NCBI RefSeq assembly: GCF_001758225.1
Contig: NZ_MAST01000012.1
Coordinates: forward strand, 248,001 to 312,000
Length of the DNA: 64,000 nucleotides
Source: Humibacillus sp. DSM 29435
GTDB taxonomy: Bacteria > Actinomycetota > Actinomycetes > Actinomycetales > Dermatophilaceae
Reading direction: 5' to 3'
Below the pieces are notes generated by a model. That model did not search any database and had not been told where the DNA came from. It saw only the letters and a program-made list of their open reading frames with translations. A program made the position numbers and the translations under genes. This document shows, piece by piece, positions 45,273-54,604 of this stretch. How positions within the stretch are numbered: the stretch's first letter is position 1; every line of letters begins with the position of its first letter.

Positions 45273-45329
45273 TAGCCAGCCGCGAGCTGACGACGGCGAG
45301 CTTCGAGCAGACCGTCACCGGCAACGACT
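45273..45329 (+). pseudogene. Thioredoxin N-terminal remnant
   Basis: After a good Shine-Dalgarno sequence (AGGAGGAA) comes ATA in place of ATG, and then codons for ASRELTTASFEQTVTGND. This is the beginning of an actinobacterial thioredoxin. The frame then runs into the leader of the DUF302 gene, and the WCGPC active site and all else are missing. The gene seems to have lost its body by deletion and its start codon by mutation, while its promoter and operator now drive DUF302. Confidence 0.65.
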
Positions 45330-45364
45330 CACCCCTCCAGCACGATCACCACGAAGGAGTCATC

Positions 45365-45766
45365 ATGGGATACGCACTGACCACGGAGGTTGACCGGCCG
45401 TTCGAGGAGGTTCTCGAGCAGACCCGGGCCGCCCTCGCCGGGCACGGCTTCGGGATCCTCACCGAGATCGACATGGCCGCGACCCTCAAGGCCAAGCTCG
45501 ACGTCGACATCGAGCGCCAGGTCATCCTCGGCGCCTGTCGCCCACCGTTGGCCCACCAGGCCCTGCAGGTCGACCCCTCGATCGGGCTGCTGCTGCCCTG
45601 CAACGTGGTGGTCCGGGCCATCGATGCCGGCCGCACCCGCGTGGAGGCCATGGACCCCGACATCATGGTCACCCTGACCGAGAACCCGGCGCTGGCCGAC
45701 GTCGCCGCCGATGCCCGCACCAGGTTGGCCCAAGCCCTGCACGACCTCAACCAGCCTGCCGCGTGA
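45365..45766 (+). CDS. DUF302 domain protein
   Basis: A 133-residue protein matching DUF302: YALTTEVDRPFEEVLEQTRAAL at the N-terminus, then FGILTEIDMAATLKAKL, and GACRPPLAHQAL with Cys58. A second Cys79 lies in LLLPCNVVV. The family forms small homodimers of unknown function and is common in sulfide and redox-stress operons. AAGGAG lies about seven bases before the ATG. It is 63 bases ahead of the CstR-like gene, under the 45234 operator. Confidence 0.9.
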   Translation: MGYALTTEVDRPFEEVLEQTRAALAGHGFGILTEIDMAATLKAKLDVDIERQVILGACRPPLAHQALQVDPSIGLLLPCNVVVRAIDAGRTRVEAMDPDIMVTLTENPALADVAADARTRLAQALHDLNQPAA

Positions 45767-46096
<330 letters not shown>

Positions 46097-46138
46097 TCGA
46101 CCGCGCAGCCACGACAACGACGGCCGTGCCCACGGCGG

Positions 46139-47428
46139 TCAGCGTTCCCACAGCCGCAGTGAGCGCTCGAAGATGCCGGCCAGGTCGTCGGCCTCGACCG
46201 GCCGCGGGCTCGTGGCGAGCAGTCGCTGCTGTTTGAGAGCGCCCTCCACGAGGGCATCGGTGTCACCGCTGCCGAAGCCGACGGCATCCGTGCCGTTGGG
46301 CAGCCCGATGTCGCGCATCAGGTCGCAGAGCACCCGCGGGAGCAAGCCGGCGGGGTCGTCACCGGCCTCGGCTCGCGGGTCGAGAAAGCCGGCGGCCGAC
46401 AGGTGTCGCTCGGGGTTGCTCTCGAACGTCCAGCGGAAGGCCTCGGGTGCCGTCAGCGACACGGCCATGCCGTGGGGCACCATCGACTCACCCGCGGGGT
46501 AGTCGACCGGGTGGAAGTCGGTGACTCTGCCGGCGATCGGGTACGCGTTGGCGTGCGGCACGTGCACGCCGGCGTTGCCGAACCCGAGCCCGGCAAAGGT
46601 GGCCGCCATGGACATGTCGCTGCGAGAGGCGGGGTCGCCCTCGAGCACGGCGGGGCGGAACGCCGTCGACAACAGCCGCATCGCCTTCTCGGACCAGAGG
46701 TCAGAGATCGGGTTGGCGCCGCAGTACGGCACCCGCTGGTCGGCCGTCTTCTGCTCGTAGGAGGTGTACGGGCGGGCGGTCCAGCTCTCGAGGGCGTGAC
46801 AGAGGATGTCCATCCCGGCGCTGGCGGTGACCCCGGCGGGCTGGGTCAGGGTCAGGAGCGGGTCGACCACGGCCAGCACGGGCCGCAGCCGAGGGTGGCT
46901 GATGCCGGTCTTGACGTGCTGGTCGAGCACGTCGAGCACACAGATCGTGGTGCTCTCGGCACCGGTACCCGTCGTGGTCGGCACGGCCACGAGCGGCGCC
47001 AGGGCGTTCGGTGGGGCCAGCCCGCCGCCGACGGGTGCGTTGACGTAGTCGAGCAGCTCGCCGGGGTTGGTGAGCATGAGGTTGACGGCCTTCGCCGTGT
47101 CGATCGACGACCCTCCTCCCACGGCAACGAAGGCATCGAAGGGCCCGTCGGCCCGGGCCCGGTCGATCGCCACGAGCAGGCTGGCGTCGGTGGGCTCGAC
47201 CCGAGCGGAGTCGTGCACCACGGCGACGATCCCGAAGGTGGCCAGCTGCTCGGCCACCCGCCCGGGAGAACCCGTGGCCGCCACCCCGGGGTCGGTGACC
47301 ACGAGCACCCGGCGGGCCCCCAGCTGTCTTAGGTCGTGGCCGATCTCGGCCGAGGCGCCCGGGCCGAACTTCAGCTGTGGCGAGCCGTAGGTGAAGACGG
47401 TCTCGGCATGCTCGGGCAGGTAGGTCAT
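46139..47428 (-). CDS. Iron-containing alcohol dehydrogenase (hydroxyacid-oxoacid transhydrogenase type)
   Basis: A group III iron-type alcohol dehydrogenase of 429 residues. The nucleotide segment is GGGSSIDTAKAVN, the TTTGTGAEST motif is present, and metal ligands lie in DILCHALES (Asp and His) and HVPHANAYPIAG, then VPHGMAVSL. The long form with a YTSYEQKT insertion matches the ADHFE1-type enzyme that couples 4-hydroxybutyrate to 2-oxoglutarate. Start at 47428 is favoured by GGAGGA six bases upstream; an ATG one codon earlier also exists. It is convergent with the CstR-like gene. Confidence 0.88.
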   Translation of the reverse strand: MTYLPEHAETVFTYGSPQLKFGPGASAEIGHDLRQLGARRVLVVTDPGVAATGSPGRVAEQLATFGIVAVVHDSARVEPTDASLLVAIDRARADGPFDAFVAVGGGSSIDTAKAVNLMLTNPGELLDYVNAPVGGGLAPPNALAPLVAVPTTTGTGAESTTICVLDVLDQHVKTGISHPRLRPVLAVVDPLLTLTQPAGVTASAGMDILCHALESWTARPYTSYEQKTADQRVPYCGANPISDLWSEKAMRLLSTAFRPAVLEGDPASRSDMSMAATFAGLGFGNAGVHVPHANAYPIAGRVTDFHPVDYPAGESMVPHGMAVSLTAPEAFRWTFESNPERHLSAAGFLDPRAEAGDDPAGLLPRVLCDLMRDIGLPNGTDAVGFGSGDTDALVEGALKQQRLLATSPRPVEADDLAGIFERSLRLWER

Positions 47429-47497
47429 CATTCCTCCAGGTCGGCGGGGCTCTGCTGCGAACCTAGCCTGCCACTCCGGGCGTCGGGTGCCTCGGCA

Positions 47498-47503
47498 TAG
47501 AGT
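47498..47503 (+). promoter_or_regulatory. -10 box of a probable leaderless promoter (FAD oxidoreductase)
   Basis: TAGAGT ends six bases before the ATG at 47510, and there is no Shine-Dalgarno sequence. Confidence 0.5.
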
Positions 47504-47509
47504 CAGGCC

Positions 47510-48763
47510 ATGGCCAGTGCAGCAGCCGGCACGCTCGTGGTCGGCGCGGGAGCCGCCGGGCTCTGCCTCGCGACGAGGTTGCGTGAGCTGGGCGACGACC
47601 AGGCCATCACCATCGTCGGCGACGAACCCGAGCCGCCCTACGAGCGGCCGCTCCTGTCGAAGACCTACCTTCGCGGCGAACACGACCGGTCCTCCATCTT
47701 CCTGCGTGAGGCCGGGTGGTTCCAGCAGCAGCAGATCGATCTCGTCACGGGTGACGGGGTCGTCGAGATCGCCAGGGAGGCCTCGGGCGGCACCGCGCTG
47801 ACGGCATCCGGTCGTTCGATCCCGTTCGCGCGTCTCGCCCTGGCGACGGGGGCAGCGCCGCGCCGGTTGATGGTCGAGGGCGCCGACCTCGACGGGGTCG
47901 TGCTGCTGCGAACGCTGACCGAGTCCGACGACCTCGCCCGACGGCTCCGACAGGCCGGTGACGTCGTCGTGGTCGGTGGCGGTTTCATCGGGCTCGAGGT
48001 CGCCGCCAGCGCCCGCGCCCTCGGCTGCCGCGTCACCGTGGTCGAGCTCACCGGGCACCTTCTGGGCCGGGCGGTCACACCCGAGCTCTCGCACTTCTTT
48101 CGGCAGGCGCACGAGCGCCGTGGCACCACCGTGGTTCTCGGAACGGGCGTCTCGCGGCTCACCGGCCACGACGGCACCGTCACCGCAGCCGTGCTGACCA
48201 ACGGCACCCGCCTGCCCGCTGACGTCGTCGTCGTCGGTATCGGAGCGACCCCGCGCACCGTCCTGGCCGGCGGGCTCGGGCTCGACGTCGAGCCCCGAGG
48301 CATCGTGGTCGACCGCCACGCGCTCACCTCTGACCGGGCGACGGTCGCAGCAGGCGACTGCACCGTGTCACCGAACCCCTTCTCGCGCGGCCTGGTCGGC
48401 CTGACCCGCCTCGAGAGTGTGGCCCACGCCGACGACCAGTCCCGCACGGCCGCTGCCACCCTCCTCGGGCACCTGGCGGCCTACGACACGGTGCCGTGGT
48501 TCTGGTCAGACCAGGGCGAGCTGCGGTTGCAGATCGCCGGTCTGCCGATGGGCGCCGACCTCAGCGTGCTGCGCGGCGACCCGGCATCCGAGAAGTTCTC
48601 GGTACTCAGCTTTCGCGACGGACTGCTCATCGCCGCCGAGTGCGTCGGGGCCTCCCCCGACTACGTGGCGGTCAAGCGCGGGCTCGAGAAGGGCATGACG
48701 GTCGACCCGGATGCCGCTGCCGACCCGAGCGTGCCGCTGAAGCGCCTGCTCACGCCGCTCTGA
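47510..48763 (+). CDS. FAD-dependent ferredoxin/rubredoxin-reductase-like oxidoreductase
   Basis: A 417-residue pyridine-nucleotide flavoprotein. FAD binding is by VVGAGAAGLCLATRLREL at the start and AAGDCTVSPN near 280-290. NAD(P)H binding is by VVVGGGFIGLEVA (about 147-160). The C-terminal reductase domain covers about 325-410. PPYERPLLSK is the family flavin loop. Such enzymes pass electrons from NADH to ferredoxins serving P450s or dioxygenases, but no partner gene is nearby. It stands alone, divergent from the transhydrogenase. Confidence 0.88.
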   Translation: MASAAAGTLVVGAGAAGLCLATRLRELGDDQAITIVGDEPEPPYERPLLSKTYLRGEHDRSSIFLREAGWFQQQQIDLVTGDGVVEIAREASGGTALTASGRSIPFARLALATGAAPRRLMVEGADLDGVVLLRTLTESDDLARRLRQAGDVVVVGGGFIGLEVAASARALGCRVTVVELTGHLLGRAVTPELSHFFRQAHERRGTTVVLGTGVSRLTGHDGTVTAAVLTNGTRLPADVVVVGIGATPRTVLAGGLGLDVEPRGIVVDRHALTSDRATVAAGDCTVSPNPFSRGLVGLTRLESVAHADDQSRTAAATLLGHLAAYDTVPWFWSDQGELRLQIAGLPMGADLSVLRGDPASEKFSVLSFRDGLLIAAECVGASPDYVAVKRGLEKGMTVDPDAAADPSVPLKRLLTPL

Positions 48764-48860
48764 GCAACCTTGATACCGGGCAAAACACCCCGTCTCCTCC
48801 TGTCTGACAAGGCTGCTGCTGCGCTAGCGTGAAGTTTCGCCCAACGAAGGGACGGCCCCA

Positions 48861-50618
48861 ATGTCTGTACTGGCGGGTCTGCGCACGGCAGACACCCTGA
48901 TCGACGCCAACCTGGTCGACTACACGATCATCGCGCTCTACTTCGTGTTCGTGATGGGTATCGGCCTCATGGCCCGTCGCGCCGTCTCCGACTCGCTCGA
49001 CTTCTTCCTCTCCGGGCGCTCTCTCCCCGCGTGGGTGACCGGGCTCGCCTTCATCTCGGCCAACCTCGGTGCCGTCGAGATCATGGGCATGTCGGCCAAC
49101 GGCGCCCAGTTCGGCATCTCGGCCGTGCACTACTTCTGGGTCGGCGCCATTCCGGCGATGCTCTTCCTCGGTGTCGTGATGATGCCGTTCTACTACGGCT
49201 CCAAGGTTCGCTCGGTGCCTGAGTTCATGTTCCGACGCTTCGGCACCGGGGCCCACCTGGTCAACGCCATCAGCTTCGCCGTCGCGCAGCTGCTCATCGC
49301 CGGGGTGAACCTCTACCTGCTCGGCTCGATCGTGCAGGCCCTGCTCGGCTGGCCGCTCTGGGTGGCCCTCATCGTGGCCGCCGTCATCGTGCTCTCGTAC
49401 ATCACCCTGGGTGGCCTGTCGGCGGCGATCTACAACGAGGTGCTCCAGTTCTTCGTCATCGTCGCAGCCCTGCTGCCGCTGACGCTCATCGGCCTCAACC
49501 GGGTGGGTGGCTACCAGGGGCTGAAAGACAAGATCACCGAGTTCGCCTCGACCCCGGCGGCCGTCGCAGCGAACGTGCCGTCTGCCGACCAGCAGCTCCA
49601 GTCGTGGCCCGGGCAGGCGCTCACCGGGTTCGGCTCCGGCACCCTCTCGGTCATCGGGATCGTCTTCGGCCTGGGGTTCGTGCTGTCGTTCGGCTACTGG
49701 ACGACGAACTTCGTCGAGGTTCAGCGCGCCATGGCCAGCAACTCGATCTCCGCAGCGCGCAAGACCCCCATCATCGGCGCCTTCCCGAAGATGTTCGTCC
49801 CCTTCATCGTCATCATCCCCGGCATGATCGCCGCAGTGCTCGTCAACGAGATCCGTGAGCTCAAGAGTGGCGCCGCACCGGCCGGAGGTGCCTCGGGAAC
49901 CGTGCAGTACAACGACTCCCTGATCCTGCTCATGCGCGACGTGCTGCCGAACGGCCTGCTCGGGCTGGCCATCGCCGGCCTGCTGGCGGCCTTCATGGCC
50001 GGCATGGCGGCCAACATCTCGGCCTTCAACACCGTGTTCAGCTACGACCTCTGGCAGCGCTACATCCGCAAGGACCACAGCGACGACTACTACCTGCGCA
50101 TCGGGCGGCTCGCGACGGTGGGGGCGACGTTCGTCGCGATCTTCACCGCGATCATCGCCAGCTCGTTCTCGAACATCATGAACTACCTCCAGACCCTGTT
50201 CGGGTTCTTCAACGCCCCACTGTTCGCCACGTTCATCCTCGGTATGTTCTGGAAGAAGATGACACCGACGGCGGGCTGGGTCGGTCTGTCGGCAGGCACG
50301 ATCTCGGCCGTGATCTTCGCCTTCCTCAGCAAGGACTCGTTCGGCTCGGCCAGCCTCGGAGTGATCCCGATCGGCGGGCAGGGCGCGGCGTTCCTCGCTG
50401 CCTCCACCGCGTTCGTCGTCGACATTGTGCTCAGCGTGCTCATCTCGCTCAAGACCGAACCGAAACCCGTGGCCGAGCTTCGGGGGCTGGTGTACTCGGA
50501 GACACCGAAGGAGGACCTCATCGACCCCGAAGAGGTGAAGCTGCCGTGGTTCCGGCGCACGATCCCGCTCGCGAGCATCGCCCTGGTGCTCGTCATCGCC
50601 CTCAACTTCGCGTTCTGA
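48861..50618 (+). CDS. Sodium:solute symporter family transporter
   Basis: An SSS-family protein of 585 residues with about 14 helices. Family segments are DFFLSGRSLPAWVTGLAFIS, SVPEFMFRRFG, LGGLSAAIYNEVLQFF, and AGLLAAFMAGMAANISAFNT. The tail after about residue 530 is charged. SSS members carry sugars, amino acids, acetate or nucleosides with sodium. It is closest in general outline to the sugar-type branch, but the substrate cannot be told. GAAGGGA lies upstream. It is followed after 13 bases by a small membrane protein, probably its partner. Confidence 0.9.
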   Translation: MSVLAGLRTADTLIDANLVDYTIIALYFVFVMGIGLMARRAVSDSLDFFLSGRSLPAWVTGLAFISANLGAVEIMGMSANGAQFGISAVHYFWVGAIPAMLFLGVVMMPFYYGSKVRSVPEFMFRRFGTGAHLVNAISFAVAQLLIAGVNLYLLGSIVQALLGWPLWVALIVAAVIVLSYITLGGLSAAIYNEVLQFFVIVAALLPLTLIGLNRVGGYQGLKDKITEFASTPAAVAANVPSADQQLQSWPGQALTGFGSGTLSVIGIVFGLGFVLSFGYWTTNFVEVQRAMASNSISAARKTPIIGAFPKMFVPFIVIIPGMIAAVLVNEIRELKSGAAPAGGASGTVQYNDSLILLMRDVLPNGLLGLAIAGLLAAFMAGMAANISAFNTVFSYDLWQRYIRKDHSDDYYLRIGRLATVGATFVAIFTAIIASSFSNIMNYLQTLFGFFNAPLFATFILGMFWKKMTPTAGWVGLSAGTISAVIFAFLSKDSFGSASLGVIPIGGQGAAFLAASTAFVVDIVLSVLISLKTEPKPVAELRGLVYSETPKEDLIDPEEVKLPWFRRTIPLASIALVLVIALNFAF

Positions 50619-50631
50619 CAGGGAGCCGGAC

Positions 50632-50964
50632 ATGACCGACAACCAGCACTCCGCAGACGACACCGAAGACGCACCCAGCGATGGCCGTCACACAGCGGGC
50701 GCCTTCGACATCCGCAACTTCATCGGGGGCCTACTCGGCATCTACGGCGTCATCCTCACCCTGATGGGCCTCTTCGGCGACCAAGAGCTGAACAAGACCG
50801 GCGGCTGGAACGCGAACCTGTACACCGGCCTCGCGCTCCTGGTCGTCAGCGCGTTCTTCGTCACCTGGGCCCGCGTCAAGCCGACGGTCGTTCCGGCGCA
50901 CGTCGAGCCACCGGTCGAGGACGAGACCCGACCCGGCCCAACTGTGCACCCCCCGGGCCGCTGA
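50632..50964 (+). CDS. Small membrane protein paired with the sodium symporter
   Basis: A protein of 110 residues. An acidic N-terminus (1-22) is followed by two helices (about 28-48 and 62-80) joined by GDQELNKTGGWNANLY, and a Pro-rich tail. This looks like the small integral proteins that follow SSS genes in actinobacteria. It may act as an accessory subunit. GGGAGC lies before the ATG. Confidence 0.75.
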   Translation: MTDNQHSADDTEDAPSDGRHTAGAFDIRNFIGGLLGIYGVILTLMGLFGDQELNKTGGWNANLYTGLALLVVSAFFVTWARVKPTVVPAHVEPPVEDETRPGPTVHPPGR

Positions 50965-50988
50965 GGGCACCGGGTCACGACGTGAACG

Positions 50989-51849
50989 TCAAGCCAGGCG
51001 TGGCCCTCGCGGGCGCGGCTGGCAGACCGGGCACGAGAACGACGAGCGGTTCATGAAGTGCTCGCGCCGGATGGGTGCACCACACCGGTCGCAGGGCGCC
51101 CCCTGGCGACCGTACGCATGCAGTGAGCGGTCGAAGTAGCCGCTCGCGCCGTTGACGTTCACGTAGAGCGCGTCAAAGCTGGTGCCGCCCTGCCCGAGCG
51201 CCTGCTCCATCACCTCGCCAGCGTGGTCGAGCAGCCGCGAGAGCGTGGGCTTGGTCAGCGCTGAGCAGCGGCGTTCACCGTGCACGCCGGCGCGCCAGAG
51301 GGCCTCGTCGGCGTAGATGTTGCCGATACCCGACACGAGGGTCTGGTCGAGCAACGCCCGCTTGACGGCACTCTCACGCCGCTTCATGAGACGCACCACG
51401 GCGGCCTGGTCGAACTCGGGGTCGAACGGGTCGAGCGCGATGTGAGCCACGCTCTCGGGGATGCCGTCGTCGCCCAGCGGCGAGAGCGCCAGGCCCCCGA
51501 ACGTGCGCTGGTCGACGAACCGCAGCTGCGGCCCTCCGTCGGTGAAGTCGAAGCGGGCATGACAGTGCTTCTCGAGCGGCGCCTCGGCGGGTTCGACGAG
51601 CAACTGGCCGCTCATACCGAGGTGCACGATGAGGGCGTCGTCACCATCGAGAGCCAGCCACAGGTACTTGCCCCGGCGTGCGGCCGCGGTCACGGTGACG
51701 TCGTGCAGGCGGTCGGCGAGGTCAGCCGCGCCGGCCACGTGCCGACGCGCCACCCGGATGCCGCTGATCCGCGTGCGTTCGACGTGCCGGCCCACGACAT
51801 GCTCGGCCAGGCCGCGGCGCACGACCTCCACCTCAGGAAGCTCGGGCAC
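50989..51849 (-). CDS. mutM: Formamidopyrimidine-DNA glycosylase
   Basis: MutM removes 8-oxoguanine and ring-opened purines and nicks the site. The 286-residue protein has the catalytic P2 and E3 ([14 protein letters not shown]), the helix-two-turn-helix with [21 protein letters not shown], and a C-terminal zinc finger with four Cys in [13 protein letters not shown] and CPVCQ. It is nine bases after rnc. In relatives acyP and smc often follow next, but here 20 kb of other genes do. Confidence 0.95.
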   Translation of the reverse strand: MPELPEVEVVRRGLAEHVVGRHVERTRISGIRVARRHVAGAADLADRLHDVTVTAAARRGKYLWLALDGDDALIVHLGMSGQLLVEPAEAPLEKHCHARFDFTDGGPQLRFVDQRTFGGLALSPLGDDGIPESVAHIALDPFDPEFDQAAVVRLMKRRESAVKRALLDQTLVSGIGNIYADEALWRAGVHGERRCSALTKPTLSRLLDHAGEVMEQALGQGGTSFDALYVNVNGASGYFDRSLHAYGRQGAPCDRCGAPIRREHFMNRSSFSCPVCQPRPRGPRLA

Positions 51850-51858
51850 CCCAACGCC

Positions 51859-52641
51859 TCAGGGAAGGCTCGGCGGGGCAGGGTCGACGGCCGCCGCCGA
51901 CCGGCGCTCGCTGAGGCTGGCCCAGGCCTGCTGGGCGGCCTGCTGCTCCGCCTGCTTCTTGCTGCGGCCGTGCCCCTCGCCGAGGACCTCGTCGCCAAAG
52001 ACGACCCTGGCGTGGAACTCCTTCTCGTGGTCGGGTCCTTGTTCTGCCACCCGGTAGTCGGGCGAGCCGAGCGACGAGAGAGCCGCCATCTCCTGCAGGC
52101 TGGTCTTCCAGTCGAGGCCGGCGCCCAGGCCTGAGGCCGCCTCGATGAGGGGGTCGAAGTGGTGGTGCACGAGCCGTCCGGCTGGCTCGATGCCGCAGGA
52201 GATGAACACGGTGCCGATCAGCGCCTCCATCGTGTCGGCGAGGATCGAGGCCTTGTCGCGACCACCCGTCGCCTCTTCGCCCTTGCCGAGCATGACGTAC
52301 TCGCCGAGCGAGAAGCTGCGCGCCACGTCGGCGAGCGCCCGCATGTTGACCACGGCCGCCCGCAGTTTGGCGAGGTGGCCCTCGGCGAGGTCGGGGTGCA
52401 CCCGGTAGAGCGTCTCGGTCACGACGAGCCCGAGCACCGAGTCGCCGAGAAATTCGAGCCGCTCGTTGTTCGGCAACCCACCGTGCTCATACGCGAACGA
52501 CCGGTGGGTCAGGGCACGCAGCAGCAGCGGCTCGTCGACGCTCTGTCCGACCACCTTGTCGAGGTGGTCGACCAGAGCGTCGACGGGCCGCTGCGGCGCG
52601 CTCAGGACCCCGGGAACACCCTGCTGGGAAGGGGTGCTCAC
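51859..52641 (-). CDS. rnc: Ribonuclease III
   Basis: A double-strand-specific RNase for rRNA processing. The 260-residue protein has the catalytic domain with [19 protein letters not shown] (the Glu and Asp of the active site) and [12 protein letters not shown], then a dsRNA-binding domain (about 175-245) with the [17 protein letters not shown] end. The GTG at 52641 lies eight bases after the rpmF stop. An open extension to 52749 overlaps rpmF and is not used. Confidence 0.94.
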   Translation of the reverse strand: MSTPSQQGVPGVLSAPQRPVDALVDHLDKVVGQSVDEPLLLRALTHRSFAYEHGGLPNNERLEFLGDSVLGLVVTETLYRVHPDLAEGHLAKLRAAVVNMRALADVARSFSLGEYVMLGKGEEATGGRDKASILADTMEALIGTVFISCGIEPAGRLVHHHFDPLIEAASGLGAGLDWKTSLQEMAALSSLGSPDYRVAEQGPDHEKEFHARVVFGDEVLGEGHGRSKKQAEQQAAQQAWASLSERRSAAAVDPAPPSLP

Positions 52642-52649
52642 GACGCTGA

Positions 52650-52844
52650 TCAGGCCTGGTGTTCGGTGCGCTCGGCCACCGCGTAGTGCCGACCCTTGTA
52701 GGTGCCGCACGACGGGCAGGCGATGTGCGGCTGAGCCGCAGCACCGCACGACGGGCAGGTGGTGAGGGTGGTCGGCGTCGCCTTCCAGTTGGCCCGTCGC
52801 GAACGGGTGTTGGAGCGAGACGTCTTCCGCTTCGGGACAGCCAC
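52650..52844 (-). CDS. rpmF: 50S ribosomal protein L32
   Basis: L32 of 64 residues, [19 protein letters not shown] at the start and two CxxC pairs (TCPSCG and ACPSCG) that bind zinc. The GTG start at 52844 has GAGGA seven bases upstream. It is preceded directly by DUF177, the usual partner. Confidence 0.95.
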   Translation of the reverse strand: MAVPKRKTSRSNTRSRRANWKATPTTLTTCPSCGAAAQPHIACPSCGTYKGRHYAVAERTEHQA

Positions 52845-52845
52845 G

Positions 52846-53421
52846 TCAGTTCCTCTTCTCTTGCGGGTCGGCTTCCAGCAGCTTGCTGAGGGCCGACCAT
52901 CGTGGGTCTGGTGAGTCGTGCTGGTGACCGGGGTCTTCCGCGAGGTGGATTCCGCATTCGGAACACAACCCCGGGCAGTCCTTACGGCACACCGGTTTGA
53001 ACGGCAAGCTCGGGACGACTGCGTCACGAGCCACGTTCTCGAGGTCGATCAGGTCGGCCACGATCTCGTGCTCGTCGTCGTCCTCGTCATCATCGCCCAC
53101 CTCATGGCGGTGGGCCATCCGATCGGCGTACGCGAACAGCTCCTGGAACCGGCCGCCGACCGCGCGGTCGACGGGGTCCAGGCACCGCACGCAAGCGCCG
53201 GTCGCCCTGCCGCTGACCGAACCTGTCACCAGCACCCCCTCGACGACCGACTCCAGCCGTGCCTCGAGGTCGACCGGCGAGCCGGCCTTCATCGAGATGA
53301 CCACAGTGCCGACGTCTTCGGGAAGAGCGAACGTGCGCGAGAGCTCATGCATCATGCCGGGTCGCCGCACCAGCTCCCTGGTGTCGAACACCCAGGGAGA
53401 GCGGAGATCGGGACGGTTCAT
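52846..53421 (-). CDS. DUF177 (YceD-like) rRNA maturation protein
   Basis: A 191-residue DUF177 protein. FDTRELVRRPG lies at the N-terminus and an acidic run (DDDEDDDEHE) in the middle. The Cys pairs are CVRCLD and CRKDCPGLCSECG, likely a zinc site. YceD in other bacteria binds 23S rRNA regions and acts with L32. It has its own AGGAG and is one base from rpmF. Confidence 0.92.
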   Translation of the reverse strand: MNRPDLRSPWVFDTRELVRRPGMMHELSRTFALPEDVGTVVISMKAGSPVDLEARLESVVEGVLVTGSVSGRATGACVRCLDPVDRAVGGRFQELFAYADRMAHRHEVGDDDEDDDEHEIVADLIDLENVARDAVVPSLPFKPVCRKDCPGLCSECGIHLAEDPGHQHDSPDPRWSALSKLLEADPQEKRN

Positions 53422-53509
53422 GGCTCCTGCGCACAGTTGATGGTTCGGCCCCCGTCAGACGGACGTGAACCGACGTCACACGCTACCGGAGCGTGGGCGC
53501 GCGCCCAAA

Positions 53510-54004
53510 TCAGCCGAGCCTGTCGTGCAGCGCCCGCCCGACGGCAACCGGCACGAGACCGGTGACGTCGCCTCCATAGCGCACGACCTCCTTGATGAGC
53601 GAGCTCGAGACGTGGGTCAGGGCGGGGTCGGCCGCCAGGAACAGCGTCTCGATGCCGCTCAGGTGGTGGTTCATGTGCGCCATGGGCAGCTCGTAGGCGA
53701 AGTCGGTGCCCCCGCGCAGACCCTTGACCAGGGCAGCGGCCTCGACCTCCGTGCACACGTCGACGACGAGCGTGTCGGCCCAGGCCGCCACCCGCACGTT
53801 GGGCAGGTGCGCGACGGCGGCCTCGATGAGCTCGATGCGCTCGTCGATCGTGAAGGCGCCGTGCTTCGCAGGATTGTGCAGGATCGCCACCACGACCTCG
53901 TCGAACAGACCACTGGCCCGCTCGACCAGGTCGAGGTGCCCGTTCGTCACCGGGTCGTAGGACCCCGGGCACACGCACCGTCGGGGCCCCGCTGCAGTCG
54001 TCAC
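53510..54004 (-). CDS. coaD: Phosphopantetheine adenylyltransferase
   Basis: CoaD makes dephospho-CoA from phosphopantetheine and ATP. The 164-residue protein has PGSYDPVTNGHLD with the T/HxGH motif (H23), K43-type basic residues in the NPAKHG loop, RGGTDFAYELPMAHMN and SSSLIKEV. The GTG at 54004 has TAGGTT ending six bases before it. That -10 lies inside the 15-base gap after rsmD, so coaD could be transcribed alone. Confidence 0.95.
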   Translation of the reverse strand: MTTAAGPRRCVCPGSYDPVTNGHLDLVERASGLFDEVVVAILHNPAKHGAFTIDERIELIEAAVAHLPNVRVAAWADTLVVDVCTEVEAAALVKGLRGGTDFAYELPMAHMNHHLSGIETLFLAADPALTHVSSSLIKEVVRYGGDVTGLVPVAVGRALHDRLG

Positions 54005-54010
54005 GCGCCC

Positions 54011-54016
54011 AACCTA
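54011..54016 (-). promoter_or_regulatory. -10 box of a probable leaderless promoter (coaD)
   Basis: TAGGTT on the minus strand ends six bases before the GTG at 54004. It is entirely within the rsmD-coaD gap. Confidence 0.5.
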
Positions 54017-54019
54017 GCG

Positions 54020-54601
54020 TCAGGCGACGACCTCGGGCGGGGGCGGTTCGGCGAACCAGACCGTCGTGTCGCCATAGCGCTTCTCCCCCGACAGCTCGAG
54101 ACCGGCCGGCCACGACGGCTGAGGCGTGCGGGCACCCCGCTCGACCACGACGAACGCGTCGGGGGCGAGCCAGCCACGGTCGACGAGGGCCGTCAGCACC
54201 GCCGTCAGGTCGGCCTCACCCACGTCGTAGGGCGGGTCGAGCAGCACGAGATCCATGCGGATGCCGTCAACCGGGCCCAGCGTCAAAGCATGCAGCACCG
54301 TGTCGGTGACCACCCGCAGGCCGGCGATGCCCAGGGCGGCGATGTTCTCGCGAATGACCGCGGCGGCCGCGCGATGGCTCTCGACGAGCACGACCAGCGA
54401 CGCCCCTCGGCTGGCCGCCTCGAGGCCGAGGGCGCCAGACCCGGCGTAGAGGTCGAGCACGTGGGTGCCATCGAGCAGACCGCGGTGCTCGAGCCGGCTG
54501 AACAGCGCCTCTCGGACCCGGTCGGAGGTCGGCCGGGTCGTGCTGCCGGGCGGTGTTCGCAGGCGGCGCCCCCCGGCCGCTCCGCTGATGATGCGGGTCA
54601 C
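54020..54601 (-). CDS. rsmD: 16S rRNA (guanine966-N2)-methyltransferase RsmD
   Basis: A 193-residue methyltransferase. GAAGGRRLRTPPGSTTRPTS binds RNA, LDLYAGSGALGLEAASRG is the AdoMet loop, and LLDPPYDVGE is the catalytic DPPY motif. It starts three bases after the recG stop and precedes coaD, the usual order. Confidence 0.94.
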   Translation of the reverse strand: MTRIISGAAGGRRLRTPPGSTTRPTSDRVREALFSRLEHRGLLDGTHVLDLYAGSGALGLEAASRGASLVVLVESHRAAAAVIRENIAALGIAGLRVVTDTVLHALTLGPVDGIRMDLVLLDPPYDVGEADLTAVLTALVDRGWLAPDAFVVVERGARTPQPSWPAGLELSGEKRYGDTTVWFAEPPPPEVVA

Positions 54602-54604
54602 GGG

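Noticed and set aside
46097-46138. Terminator between the CstR-like gene and the transhydrogenase
   Set aside because: Only a five-base stem (GCCGT/ACGGC) without a T-tract; too weak to call.
48750-50663. 637-residue minus-strand frame opposite the sodium symporter
   Set aside because: Low-complexity Asp/Glu/His/Arg sequence that mirrors codons of the hydrophobic plus-strand protein.
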